A stretch of 64,000 bases of DNA, from assembly GCA_902167325.1 (NCBI GenBank), contig LR632930.1, positions 3,720,001 to 3,784,000 on the forward strand, written 5' to 3'. Source of the stretch: Chitinophaga pinensis. Its GTDB lineage: Bacteria > Bacteroidota > Bacteroidia > Chitinophagales > Chitinophagaceae. Positions 17,107 through 25,642 of the stretch are shown here, piece after piece; positions within the stretch are counted from its first letter, which is position 1; each line of letters opens with the position of its first letter. The notes below the pieces were generated by a model, which was given only the letters and a program-made list of their open reading frames with translations, ran no database searches and had not been told where the DNA came from. The position numbers were made by a program, and so were the translations under genes.

Positions 17107-20100
17107 ATGAAAAAGCGATTCCACGTTGTCCTCGTACTATTAATCACTATGCTGACGGCATGCGGCCGTGAGCAGGAAGGGCCGTTGCAGGTCCTGTTCC
17201 TGGGGCATGCGTCTACCCATCACCATTCTGAAAAGTACATGCCGCTGCTGGCCTCTGCAATGGCAACAGAAGGTATCCAGTTCAATTATGCCGATGATCC
17301 GGCGGTGCTGGATGAGGAGATCCTCCGGCATTATGATGTACTCATGCTTTATGCCAACCACGATTCCATTACGCCCTCACAGGAAGCGGCGCTGCTGGCA
17401 TTTGTAAAGGGAGGTAAAGGATTTGTGCCGGTACATTGTGCCAGCTATTGCTTCCGTAATTCTGCCGAGTTTGTAAAGATGACAGGCGGGCAATTCAGGA
17501 CGCACGATACGGCAACTTTCAATGTTACTACGCTTGATACCACGCACCCCATTATGCAGGGCCTTCAGCCTTTCACTACGTGGGATGAAACTTATATCCA
17601 CGATCACCTTTCCGACGACCGCACTGTGTTGCAGGAGCGCTCAGAACACGGCCGCAACGAACCCTGGACGTGGGTGAAGGAGTATGGTGACGGACGTGTA
17701 TTTTATACTGCTTATGGTCACGATGAGCGTACCTGGAGCCAGAAGGGCTTTCATCAGCTCCTGAAGAACGGCATCCTATGGGCAGCAGGCGATAAAGCAA
17801 GGAAGAAATGGAAAGCATGGCGTGCATCCATGCCCACGCTGGAATACCGCGACGAAGCTAATATCCCGAACTATGAAAAGCGGGACCCTGCACCGCGTTA
17901 TCAGCTTCCGCTCAGTCCGGAAGCTTCTGCAAAGCTCATTCAGGTACCTCCCGGATTCGAACTGCAGCTTTTCGCTGCCGAGCCTGATATCATCAATCCC
18001 ATCGCCATGGCGTGGGATGAAAAGGGGAGGCTATGGGTAATTGAAACGGTGGATTATCCCAATACCGTACGTGGTACGGAAGGGCAGGGAGATGACCGGA
18101 TCAAGATATGTGAAGACACGGATGGCGATGGCCGGGCAGATAAATTCACCATCTTCGCTGATCATCTCAATATCCCCACCAGCCTTGTTTTTGTCAATGG
18201 CGGCATCATTGTTTCCCAGGCACCGCATTTCCTCTTTTTACAGGATACGGATGGGGATGATAAGGCCGATGTACGGAAAACGATCCTTTCGGGTTGGGGG
18301 ACATTTGATACACATGCCGGTCCTTCGAACCTGCAATACGGTATGGACAATATGATCTGGGGAACGGTGGGGTATTCCGGCTTTAAAGGTAATGCCGGTG
18401 GCCGGTTCCAAGAGTTCGGGCAGGGCGTGTACCGTTTTGCGCGCGATATGTCTGCCTTCGAGTTCATGACGCCTACCAGCAACAATACCTGGGGGCTGGG
18501 CTTCAATACTGCCAACGATGTTTTTGCATCCACCGCCAATAACACCCACAGCGTATTCATGGGGATACCCAATGCAGCACTGGTTGGTGTGGAAGGCGCC
18601 CCTGTTGCCGGGAGCATGAAGATAGACGGGCATTACGCGATGCATCCCATAACGGGTCTCGTGCGGCAGGTGGATGTGTTTGGCGGATTCACTGCCGCTG
18701 CTGGCCATGCTTTTTACACGGCAGCCTCTTATCCGGCTACTTACAATAACACGGCATTTGTTTGTGAGCCTACCGGCCACGTGGTGCATGTGGCACGCAT
18801 TGAAAAAGATGGTGCCGGATTCCGCGAGAAAGATGGCTGGAATCTCTTTGCTTCGGCAGATGAGTGGGTAAGTCCGGTAGATGCTAAAACGGGTCCGGAC
18901 GGGGCTGTATGGGTGCTTGACTGGTATAATTTCATTGTGCAGCACAACCCAACGCCCACACCGGAGCGTGGAGGGTATGCTGCAGAGAACGGCAAGGGGA
19001 ATGCTTACGAGAATCCCCTCCGCGATAAATCGCACGGCCGCATCTGGCGTGTGGTACACAGTAAGTCTAAACCCTCGCCTGCAGTAAAGCTCAGCGATGC
19101 CGCCAGCTATCTTACAGCATTCAGCCATGAGAACCTCTTCTGGCGAATGACGGCACAACGGTTACTCGTAGAAAAGAAGGATACAACTAAAATGCAACAA
19201 TTGGCGGAAATGACGGCAGGGAAGGTCCCTGCTGCATTACACGCCCTCTGGGCCATCGACGGGCTGGGCGCTTCCGCCTCCCGGAGAAGCGTTGTTGAAA
19301 AAGCACTGCGTCATGAAGATGCGGCAGTGCGTAAAGCAGCGGTGCAGATACTGGCACGCCACCGCTGGAGCGGTCAGCAGGCGCTGGCCGGTAATATCCT
19401 GAACGATTCAGACCCAAATACAAGGCTGGCCGCGCTTGTAGCGTTGGCCGGCCTTCCTGTTTCCGATGAACTGGGCCGTAAGCTGTACACCATGAGTCAG
19501 GAGCCGGCAGTACAAAAAGATCCCTGGCTGGCTAAAGGCGTTTATACCGCCGCAGCGCATCACCGCAAGGGTTTCATCACCGCCTTCCTCGAAGCGAATC
19601 CCCGGTTCGGTACAGCAGCACCTGCAGAAGTGAACCGCGCAGTGCCCACGCTGGACGATAAAGGCTGGAAGACAATGCGGCTGCCGCAACAAATAGAAGC
19701 AGCCGGACTGGAAATAGACGGCATCATCTGGTTCCGCCTTGCGGTAGACGTTCCTGCAGACATGGCAGGCAAAGCAGCCCTGCTCTCACTTGGCCCCATA
19801 GATGATTCTGACGAAACATTCCTGAACGGAAAATCAGTAGGGAAAACGGATAAATTATGGTCGCAGCCACGGAAATACAAACTGTCTGCCGATGTACTGA
19901 AACCGGGTCGCAATATCATAGCCGTGAAAGTGACGGATACGGGTAATGGCGGCGGTATCTACGGCAAACCGGATAATATGTATATCGAAGCCGGCGGTAA
20001 GAAAATACCACTTGCCGGAGACTGGCGGTATGAAGTGGAGAAAGTGTTTGGTGGAGAAGGAATTAAACTGTTCAGTGATCGCAGCCTTGCAGAAACATTC

Positions 20101-20538
20101 GCATACACTTATCTAAATAAGCAGGATGCTTCCGCCACACAGGCTCCCGCAGGGAAAGCAGATCAGACAGTGGTGTTGAAAGTGATACAGAACGAAATGA
20201 AATACGATCAGGCCTCTTTTACCGTGAAAGCAGGAACGGTGGTGGATGTGGTATTGGAGAACCCTGATTTTATGCAGCATAACCTCGTGATTGTGCGGCC
20301 GGGTACGCTTCAAACTGTTGGACAGGCAGCCAATAAGCTGGCTGCTGATCCGAATGGTGCGGAAATGAACTATGTGCCCGAAATGCCGGAAGTGCTTTTT
20401 GCTACCCGGCTCGTGAACCCGCAGGAAACGGTGACGCTGCGCTTACTCGTACCTGCGGAAGCGGGTGACTATCCGTTCGTGTGTACCTTCCCCGGTCACT
20501 GGTCTATCATGAACGGGGTGATGAAAGTAGTACGTTAA
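17107..20538 (+). CDS. ThuA-dehydrogenase-HEAT-azurin fusion lipoprotein
   Basis: A 1143-residue lipoprotein (lipobox LTAC, Cys18). In order it carries a ThuA-like domain (about residues 28-235, with VPVHCASYCFRNS), a propeller of the putative membrane-bound dehydrogenase family (about 270-640) with two Asp-rich Ca loops (DTDGDGRADK, DTDGDDKADV), a HEAT-like helical region (about 660-830), a jelly-roll sugar-binding-like domain (about 860-980) with FLNGKSVGKTD, and a C-terminal cupredoxin (about 1030-1143). The cupredoxin keeps all type 1 copper ligands with azurin spacing: His1058, Cys1126, His1131, Met1135. The likely job is sugar oxidation in the periplasm with electron passage to copper; the substrate is unknown. 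It heads a plus-strand gene group with the epimerase and oxidoreductase that follow, opposite the AraC gene. Confidence 0.9.
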   Translation: MKKRFHVVLVLLITMLTACGREQEGPLQVLFLGHASTHHHSEKYMPLLASAMATEGIQFNYADDPAVLDEEILRHYDVLMLYANHDSITPSQEAALLAFVKGGKGFVPVHCASYCFRNSAEFVKMTGGQFRTHDTATFNVTTLDTTHPIMQGLQPFTTWDETYIHDHLSDDRTVLQERSEHGRNEPWTWVKEYGDGRVFYTAYGHDERTWSQKGFHQLLKNGILWAAGDKARKKWKAWRASMPTLEYRDEANIPNYEKRDPAPRYQLPLSPEASAKLIQVPPGFELQLFAAEPDIINPIAMAWDEKGRLWVIETVDYPNTVRGTEGQGDDRIKICEDTDGDGRADKFTIFADHLNIPTSLVFVNGGIIVSQAPHFLFLQDTDGDDKADVRKTILSGWGTFDTHAGPSNLQYGMDNMIWGTVGYSGFKGNAGGRFQEFGQGVYRFARDMSAFEFMTPTSNNTWGLGFNTANDVFASTANNTHSVFMGIPNAALVGVEGAPVAGSMKIDGHYAMHPITGLVRQVDVFGGFTAAAGHAFYTAASYPATYNNTAFVCEPTGHVVHVARIEKDGAGFREKDGWNLFASADEWVSPVDAKTGPDGAVWVLDWYNFIVQHNPTPTPERGGYAAENGKGNAYENPLRDKSHGRIWRVVHSKSKPSPAVKLSDAASYLTAFSHENLFWRMTAQRLLVEKKDTTKMQQLAEMTAGKVPAALHALWAIDGLGASASRRSVVEKALRHEDAAVRKAAVQILARHRWSGQQALAGNILNDSDPNTRLAALVALAGLPVSDELGRKLYTMSQEPAVQKDPWLAKGVYTAAAHHRKGFITAFLEANPRFGTAAPAEVNRAVPTLDDKGWKTMRLPQQIEAAGLEIDGIIWFRLAVDVPADMAGKAALLSLGPIDDSDETFLNGKSVGKTDKLWSQPRKYKLSADVLKPGRNIIAVKVTDTGNGGGIYGKPDNMYIEAGGKKIPLAGDWRYEVEKVFGGEGIKLFSDRSLAETFAYTYLNKQDASATQAPAGKADQTVVLKVIQNEMKYDQASFTVKAGTVVDVVLENPDFMQHNLVIVRPGTLQTVGQAANKLAADPNGAEMNYVPEMPEVLFATRLVNPQETVTLRLLVPAEAGDYPFVCTFPGHWSIMNGVMKVVR

Positions 20539-20632
20539 TCCACATTTTAATATTCCGCGTTACAGATTCCCGGTATGGCAGGAGCGGTATGAAGCCAGGC
20601 TCCTGCCGGTCCCGGGTGTAACAGGCAAATTG

Positions 20633-21496
20633 ATGAACATGCAGAACATTACGCTGGGCGCCAGCACCTGGCTCTGGACTTCTCCCTTCACCACACAATC
20701 CATCCCTTTACTACACAAGATCCGTGAGATGGGATTTGGTGCGGTGGAGATACCGGCAGAATATCCGGAACTGATTGATGCCTCCGCAGTGCGCCGTGCG
20801 CTGGAAGAAACGGGGCTGAAGATTGTTGTTTGCGGTGCTTTCGGTCCTTCGAGAGACCTTACGCATACCGATGCTTCTGTACGAGCAGGAAGTATTGCAT
20901 ACATCCGCCAATGCCTGGAGCTTTGTACGGAATGGAATGCGCCTGTGTTTGCGGGGCCGATGTATTCGGCTGTTGGTAAAGCCCGCCAGCTTCCGGAAGC
21001 ACAGCGCAGGGCCGAATGGGACCTGGCGGTAAAGGGTTTACGTGAAGTATGTAACATAGCGGACCAACTAGGCGTACGCCTCGCTATTGAGCCGCTTAAC
21101 CGCTTCGAATCCGATCTCGTGAACACTGCGGCCGATGCAAGGCGTATGGCAGAAGAGATAGCGCATCCCGCAGCGGGAGTGGGGCTTGATAGCTTTCATA
21201 TGTCCATCGAAGAAAAAGACCCCGGAGAAGCCATCCGTACTGCAGGCACCTGGCTGACACATATGCAGGTGTCCGAAAACCACCGGGGAATTCCCGGAAC
21301 AGGGCAAACACCCTGGATATCCCTTCGCGATGCATTGCGGGAAGTGGAGTATAAGGGCGTATTATCCATCGAAAGCTTTACCCCGGATGTGCAGGAACTG
21401 GCAGGTGCCGTATGCATCTGGAAGCAGCTGGCGCCCGATCAGGATACCTTCGGGCGCGAAGGAATTAAGTTCCTGCAACAACTTTTAAAACACTGA
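20633..21496 (+). CDS. Sugar isomerase/epimerase, TIM-barrel (D-tagatose 3-epimerase-like)
   Basis: About 287 residues from the ATG at 20633; 20639 is an alternative. The fold is the AP-endonuclease-2-like TIM barrel. Metal and catalytic motifs of ketose 3-epimerases are present: EPLNRFE, LDSFHMSIEE, SENHRGIPGTG and a late SIESF. Members act on free ketoses, hydroxypyruvate, inositol derivatives or 3-keto-glycosides; the motifs alone cannot decide. It begins 94 bp after the dehydrogenase stop and ends 3 bp before the Gfo/Idh/MocA start, which points to one transcript and a shared pathway. It has no signal peptide, so it acts in the cytoplasm. Confidence 0.88.
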   Translation: MNMQNITLGASTWLWTSPFTTQSIPLLHKIREMGFGAVEIPAEYPELIDASAVRRALEETGLKIVVCGAFGPSRDLTHTDASVRAGSIAYIRQCLELCTEWNAPVFAGPMYSAVGKARQLPEAQRRAEWDLAVKGLREVCNIADQLGVRLAIEPLNRFESDLVNTAADARRMAEEIAHPAAGVGLDSFHMSIEEKDPGEAIRTAGTWLTHMQVSENHRGIPGTGQTPWISLRDALREVEYKGVLSIESFTPDVQELAGAVCIWKQLAPDQDTFGREGIKFLQQLLKH

Positions 21497-21499
21497 GCC

Positions 21500-22630
21500 A
21501 TGAATAACCGTACCATCAATGTAGCCATCGCCGGTCTGGGATTCGGCGCAGAGTTCATTCCCATTTACCTTAAACATCCGGATGCGAAACTAACCGCCAT
21601 CTGCCAGCGTACTGCATCCCGCCTCAACGAAATAGGGGATGCTTTTGACATTGCCGGGCGGTATACCGACTACGATGAAATGCTCCTCGATCCCAGTATC
21701 GACGCTGTGCATATTAACACGCCCATTCCCGACCATGGACAGCAGGCCATCAAAGCCCTCCGCGCCGGGAAACACGTGGCCTGCACGGTACCTATGGCTA
21801 CCACGGTAGAGGAATGCGAAGAGATTGTAGCCCTCTCCCGGGAAAAGAAACTGACTTACATGATGATGGAAACCGTGGTATATGCACGGGAGTTTCTTTT
21901 CATGAAAGAGAAATATGAGAAGGGAGAACTGGGAAAGGTTCAGTTCCTGAAAGCAAGCCACCAGCAGGATATGGACGGATGGCCGGGTTACTGGCCGGGC
22001 CTGCCTCCTATGTATTACGCTACCCATTGTGTGGGTCCTGTGTTAGGATTGATGCGCAGCGAAGCGGAATATGTATCCTGCTTTGGCTCCGGCACTATCC
22101 GTGAAGAAATGCACCGCTACTATAATTCCCCTTATGCGGTAGAAACCACGCATATCAAATTCCGGAACAGTGATGTGAGCGCACACATTTACCGCTCCCT
22201 GTTCGATGTGGCACGTCAATACAGGGAGAGCTTCGAGGTGTACGGTTCTAAGCAGTCGGTAGAATGGCCGTTGATAGAAGGGCAGCCGCTGGTGGTGCAT
22301 ACGGCCAAGCGCCCTGAGCCGGAAATTCCTGAAGAAACGGAATGCCCCGATTATGCGCACAAGCTCCCGGAAGCCATCCGCACCTTTACCCGACATGGCG
22401 TATATGATGCCGACGGTAACCAGCATCTTTCCTTCACACAGGGGAGTGGCCACGGTGGTTCGCATCCGCACCTGGTACATGCATTCCTTGAAGCGCTTAA
22501 AAACGGAACACAGCCCTATCCCAATGCGGTGCAATCTGCCAACATCACCTGCGTGGGCATCCTGGCGCACGAATCCGCCAAACAGGGCGGGGCGGTGATA
22601 AAGCTTCCTGAGTTTTCTTTATCGAAATAG
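21500..22630 (+). CDS. Gfo/Idh/MocA-family oxidoreductase
   Basis: A 376-residue cytoplasmic enzyme. The N-terminal Rossmann fold has the motif GLGFGAEF (residues 11-18), and the next parts follow the family pattern with HINTPIPDHG, AGKHVACTVPMA (family motif EKP replaced by TVP) and a C-terminal alpha/beta domain with ATHCVGP. The replacement of the usual EKP lysine by a valine in CTVPMA is notable, because that lysine is catalytic in many members, although some members lack it. It starts 3 bp after the epimerase stop, so it is translationally linked. The probable substrate is a sugar or keto-sugar taken up after periplasmic oxidation. A perfect terminator follows. Confidence 0.9.
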   Translation: MNNRTINVAIAGLGFGAEFIPIYLKHPDAKLTAICQRTASRLNEIGDAFDIAGRYTDYDEMLLDPSIDAVHINTPIPDHGQQAIKALRAGKHVACTVPMATTVEECEEIVALSREKKLTYMMMETVVYAREFLFMKEKYEKGELGKVQFLKASHQQDMDGWPGYWPGLPPMYYATHCVGPVLGLMRSEAEYVSCFGSGTIREEMHRYYNSPYAVETTHIKFRNSDVSAHIYRSLFDVARQYRESFEVYGSKQSVEWPLIEGQPLVVHTAKRPEPEIPEETECPDYAHKLPEAIRTFTRHGVYDADGNQHLSFTQGSGHGGSHPHLVHAFLEALKNGTQPYPNAVQSANITCVGILAHESAKQGGAVIKLPEFSLSK

Positions 22631-22656
22631 GTATAACGTTGATTTGGTAAAACACG

Positions 22657-22683
22657 AACGGGGCACAAAAGTGCCCCGTTTTT
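22657..22683 (+). terminator. Terminator of the sugar-oxidation operon
   Basis: A perfect 10-bp stem (22657-22666 with 22671-22680), AAAA loop and T-tract. The A's on the other side allow it to work for the convergent minus-strand operon ending at 22713 as well. Confidence 0.92.
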
Positions 22684-22712
22684 CCATATATGTAAGTTTC
22701 CGCTAAAACCAG

Positions 22713-23960
22713 CTATTTGCTCAGTTCCCGCTCTGCCCGTACAATGCCGGACTTGAGGCGGTCCCAAAGATTGAACTCGATTACCTGCACCACATCAAAC
22801 ATCACGAGGCCCTGACTCTGGGTCAGACACAAATACACCTGATCTTCGATATCGGAGTGATTTAAAGCGTAAAGACTGCCATACATTTTACATGCGTCGC
22901 CAATGATACGTTTACCGCGTTCCAGGCCGTATTCGATAGACTCGGGGTCGTTTTTACCGTAAGTCTTTTCGAGATAGGTGCCGTTCATGAACACATCCAG
23001 CTGGCTGGCGAAGCCCGTCTTCTTATACTCGGGGGAAGCCCAGGAGTATTCCGTAGAAGGATCGTATGTATTGCTGGCCCAGTTTTGACCATTGCTGTAT
23101 AAGTGGCCATACCAGGAAGCTGCCCAGTATTCCAGCTGCACATCGGGCTGGATGGTTTTGATCTCTTTTCTTGCGCGTGTAATGAAATCAGTGATCACGC
23201 CGGAGCGGAAGGCGAACCATTGTTTTGCCAGCGGCCCGTCTTTCCGGACCTTCTGCCCGTCCTGCTTTTCCCAGGTGAAGATGTCTTCGGGCCAGTTTGC
23301 TACCTTTTTACCGATATGTGCTTCAAAGCGCTGGCGTGTGTAATCGGAGAAATCGTTCTCCACATCTGCGAAGCGGCAATAGTCCAGTACATACCCGTCA
23401 ATATCATACCCCGATACAATTTCCCGGATGAAGTTCAGGGCGTACTCCTGTACTTCCGGCATAAGCGGGTTGAGGAATGCGGCTACTTTAGATTTATCTG
23501 TCCGGATGTCTTTCATCCCGTTAGGCGTGTGCTCAAGGGTTGTTTTTCCGGTCAGTTGCTTGTCTCTGTAAGCGGGGCCTGTTCCGCTTTGCGGGTGGCC
23601 GGCGGGGAAGATGGCAGTGGATACGCTTACTTTCAGGTTGCGCTTGCGCGCTTCGTCAATAAATACCTGTAAGTAATCCCATTTTGCATTCCGCTTGTCT
23701 TTCCCTACCTGCATAAGCGGGTGCATGGTTTTCGTTTTCTTATAGAGCACATCACCGTAAATAGGGCGTACATCCACCACCACCTGGTTGAACCCGGCGG
23801 CTTTTGTTTTATCCAGGTAAAAACGGATGGAGTCTTTGCTGGAGAACCTTTTGAAGTTAGCTTCCGCATCGAACCACATGTATTTCGGTTTTTCCTGCAC
23901 CGCAGGCCCGGGACCGCCCGCTTGCCCGAGCAGGCCCATCATCATCAGGAGTTTTATCAT
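22713..23960 (-). CDS. GH10-like (GHL10) exported glycosidase, last gene of the Sus-type locus
   Basis: A 415-residue protein with a weak N-terminal hydrophobic segment. The fold is a TIM barrel of the GHL10/family-10-like or alpha-amylase-like group: AGFNQVVVDVRPIYGDVLY, KVSVSTAIFPAGH, GYDIDGYVLDYCRF (a candidate acidic residue is Asp in LDYCRF) and LEYWAASWYG. Its start overlaps the SusD stop by 4 bp, so both are cotranslated. This is the only candidate hydrolase in the locus, so it probably acts on the imported or captured glycan. The exact substrate class is unknown. Confidence 0.8.
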   Translation of the reverse strand: MIKLLMMMGLLGQAGGPGPAVQEKPKYMWFDAEANFKRFSSKDSIRFYLDKTKAAGFNQVVVDVRPIYGDVLYKKTKTMHPLMQVGKDKRNAKWDYLQVFIDEARKRNLKVSVSTAIFPAGHPQSGTGPAYRDKQLTGKTTLEHTPNGMKDIRTDKSKVAAFLNPLMPEVQEYALNFIREIVSGYDIDGYVLDYCRFADVENDFSDYTRQRFEAHIGKKVANWPEDIFTWEKQDGQKVRKDGPLAKQWFAFRSGVITDFITRARKEIKTIQPDVQLEYWAASWYGHLYSNGQNWASNTYDPSTEYSWASPEYKKTGFASQLDVFMNGTYLEKTYGKNDPESIEYGLERGKRIIGDACKMYGSLYALNHSDIEDQVYLCLTQSQGLVMFDVVQVIEFNLWDRLKSGIVRAERELSK

Positions 23961-25618
23961 TTTTGCCAGTCTTTGTTTTGATCCAGAATAGAAGGGTTCT
24001 TATCAATTTCGGATTGCGGGATGGGGAAGAAGTACATCTTGTCGCTGAAAGCGCGAGATTCTACACGTATGTAGGTGTAAACGAGTGTTCCTGCTCCGTT
24101 ACGGGTAACGCGAACGCCGTAAATGTCTGCGCCGAGTATTTCAGGGCCTTTTTTCCAGCGGCGGGCATCCCAGAAGCGTTGTTTCTCGAAGGCAAGTTCT
24201 ACGGCTCTTTCATCACGGATGCGTCTGCGCATTTCATGCTTATCCATACCGGCCGGCAGATCTTCCGTAATACCTGCACGGCGGCGTAAGGTGTTCATCG
24301 CATTATATACTTCCGCAACAGGGCCATCGGCTTCGTTCAGTGCCTCCGCATAGTTGAGATAGATCTCCGCGAGGCGAACAATGGGGAAGAACCTGCGTAC
24401 GCCGCTCTGGTTATTGGCGTTCTGGAATTTGCGCATGTAGTAGCTGGTGCGCGACCAGTCACCGCCAATGGCAGGGTCCTGATTGCCTCCGGGTAGCATG
24501 CTGAGCGTAACGTTCTTATGTACGGCTCCATGGTAGTTAATGGAAGCGTAGAAACGGGGATCACGGTCTTTGTAAGGATCCTGCGGGTTATAGCCGCTGG
24601 TGGCATCCTTGATTTCCTTCCCGTTTTTCATGTTGTATTTATCTACCATGTTCTGCGTGGGGTTGGTACCACCCCAACCCATACCTGCAGGGTCAGCAAT
24701 AGCTTCACTGAAAGCCGCACGGTTGCTGGATAACAGCACTTCGTTGTTGTCAGTGAAAAGGAACACGTTCTGGTAAATAGGGGCGAGGGTGTATTTACCA
24801 TCGTCCAGGATGGATTTGGAAATTTCTGCTGCGTTTCTCCATTTGGCGGTGGAGCTGTCTGCATTATGAAGCGGGCTTGCATAATACAGCAGCATGCGGG
24901 ATTTGAGTGCTTTCACGAGTGTTTTATTAGCACGCCCGATGTTGCCGCGGTTCAATTCCTTTCCGGGATTATTGGGATCAGGACCGAACCATACCAGTGG
25001 TATTTCAGTATTGGCACTGCAGCTGTCGAGGTCTTTGAGAATGAACTGGACGAGTTCATCTACCGAAGAGCGGCGGGCATTACGCAATGCTTCCGAATCT
25101 GCATCCAGCGGTTGTGTTACAATGGGTACACCACCATAACGTTTCAGCAGCTCCCAGTAGTTCCAGGCACGGAGGAAGAATACTTCGCCCTTCATACGGC
25201 GGGGCGTAAGGTCCGACTGCGTTACCTGACCTGCGTGCTTATTAGGCACATTGTCAAGATTCTGGAGGAGGAGGTTACACTTGCGGATGGTGCGGTATGT
25301 ATAGGTCCAGATATCGTCCGGATTATCATTGGGGCTCCAGGAACCATTCTGGTACTTTTCAGCCGGTGTGCCGCCGAAGGAGTTGTCCAGCTCTTCGGTA
25401 CCGGCTCCGGTGGTGGAGTTGCCGATATCCATAAAGTTACCCGGCTTGGTAAAAGTATATGCGTAAACGTCTGTGAGGAATTGATTGGTGAGGTCAATGT
25501 CGCCGAAGACTTTCGTTTCATCATAATCCAGCTGCGGTGCCTGGTCCAGCACTTTCTTGCAGGACGCTCCGCCGGCGAGGGTGGCGAGGAGCAGGAGGTA
25601 TGTGGAGATTTTCTTCAT
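23957..25618 (-). CDS. SusD/RagB-family glycan-binding lipoprotein
   Basis: A 553-residue lipoprotein (lipobox GGASC, Cys20). It has the SusD plan: an N-terminal helical TPR-like part with LFLRAWNYWELLKRYGGVPIV, a variable ligand-binding middle, and a C-terminal RAG/SusD region with RFFPIVRLAEIYLNYAEALNEADG and IRDERAVELAFEKQRFWDARRW. It binds oligosaccharides at the cell surface as the lid of the SusC transporter. It lies 24 bp after the SusC stop and overlaps the glycosidase gene. Confidence 0.95.
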   Translation of the reverse strand: MKKISTYLLLLATLAGGASCKKVLDQAPQLDYDETKVFGDIDLTNQFLTDVYAYTFTKPGNFMDIGNSTTGAGTEELDNSFGGTPAEKYQNGSWSPNDNPDDIWTYTYRTIRKCNLLLQNLDNVPNKHAGQVTQSDLTPRRMKGEVFFLRAWNYWELLKRYGGVPIVTQPLDADSEALRNARRSSVDELVQFILKDLDSCSANTEIPLVWFGPDPNNPGKELNRGNIGRANKTLVKALKSRMLLYYASPLHNADSSTAKWRNAAEISKSILDDGKYTLAPIYQNVFLFTDNNEVLLSSNRAAFSEAIADPAGMGWGGTNPTQNMVDKYNMKNGKEIKDATSGYNPQDPYKDRDPRFYASINYHGAVHKNVTLSMLPGGNQDPAIGGDWSRTSYYMRKFQNANNQSGVRRFFPIVRLAEIYLNYAEALNEADGPVAEVYNAMNTLRRRAGITEDLPAGMDKHEMRRRIRDERAVELAFEKQRFWDARRWKKGPEILGADIYGVRVTRNGAGTLVYTYIRVESRAFSDKMYFFPIPQSEIDKNPSILDQNKDWQK

Positions 25619-25642
25619 GATGTAATCTTTCAGGATCAGGAA

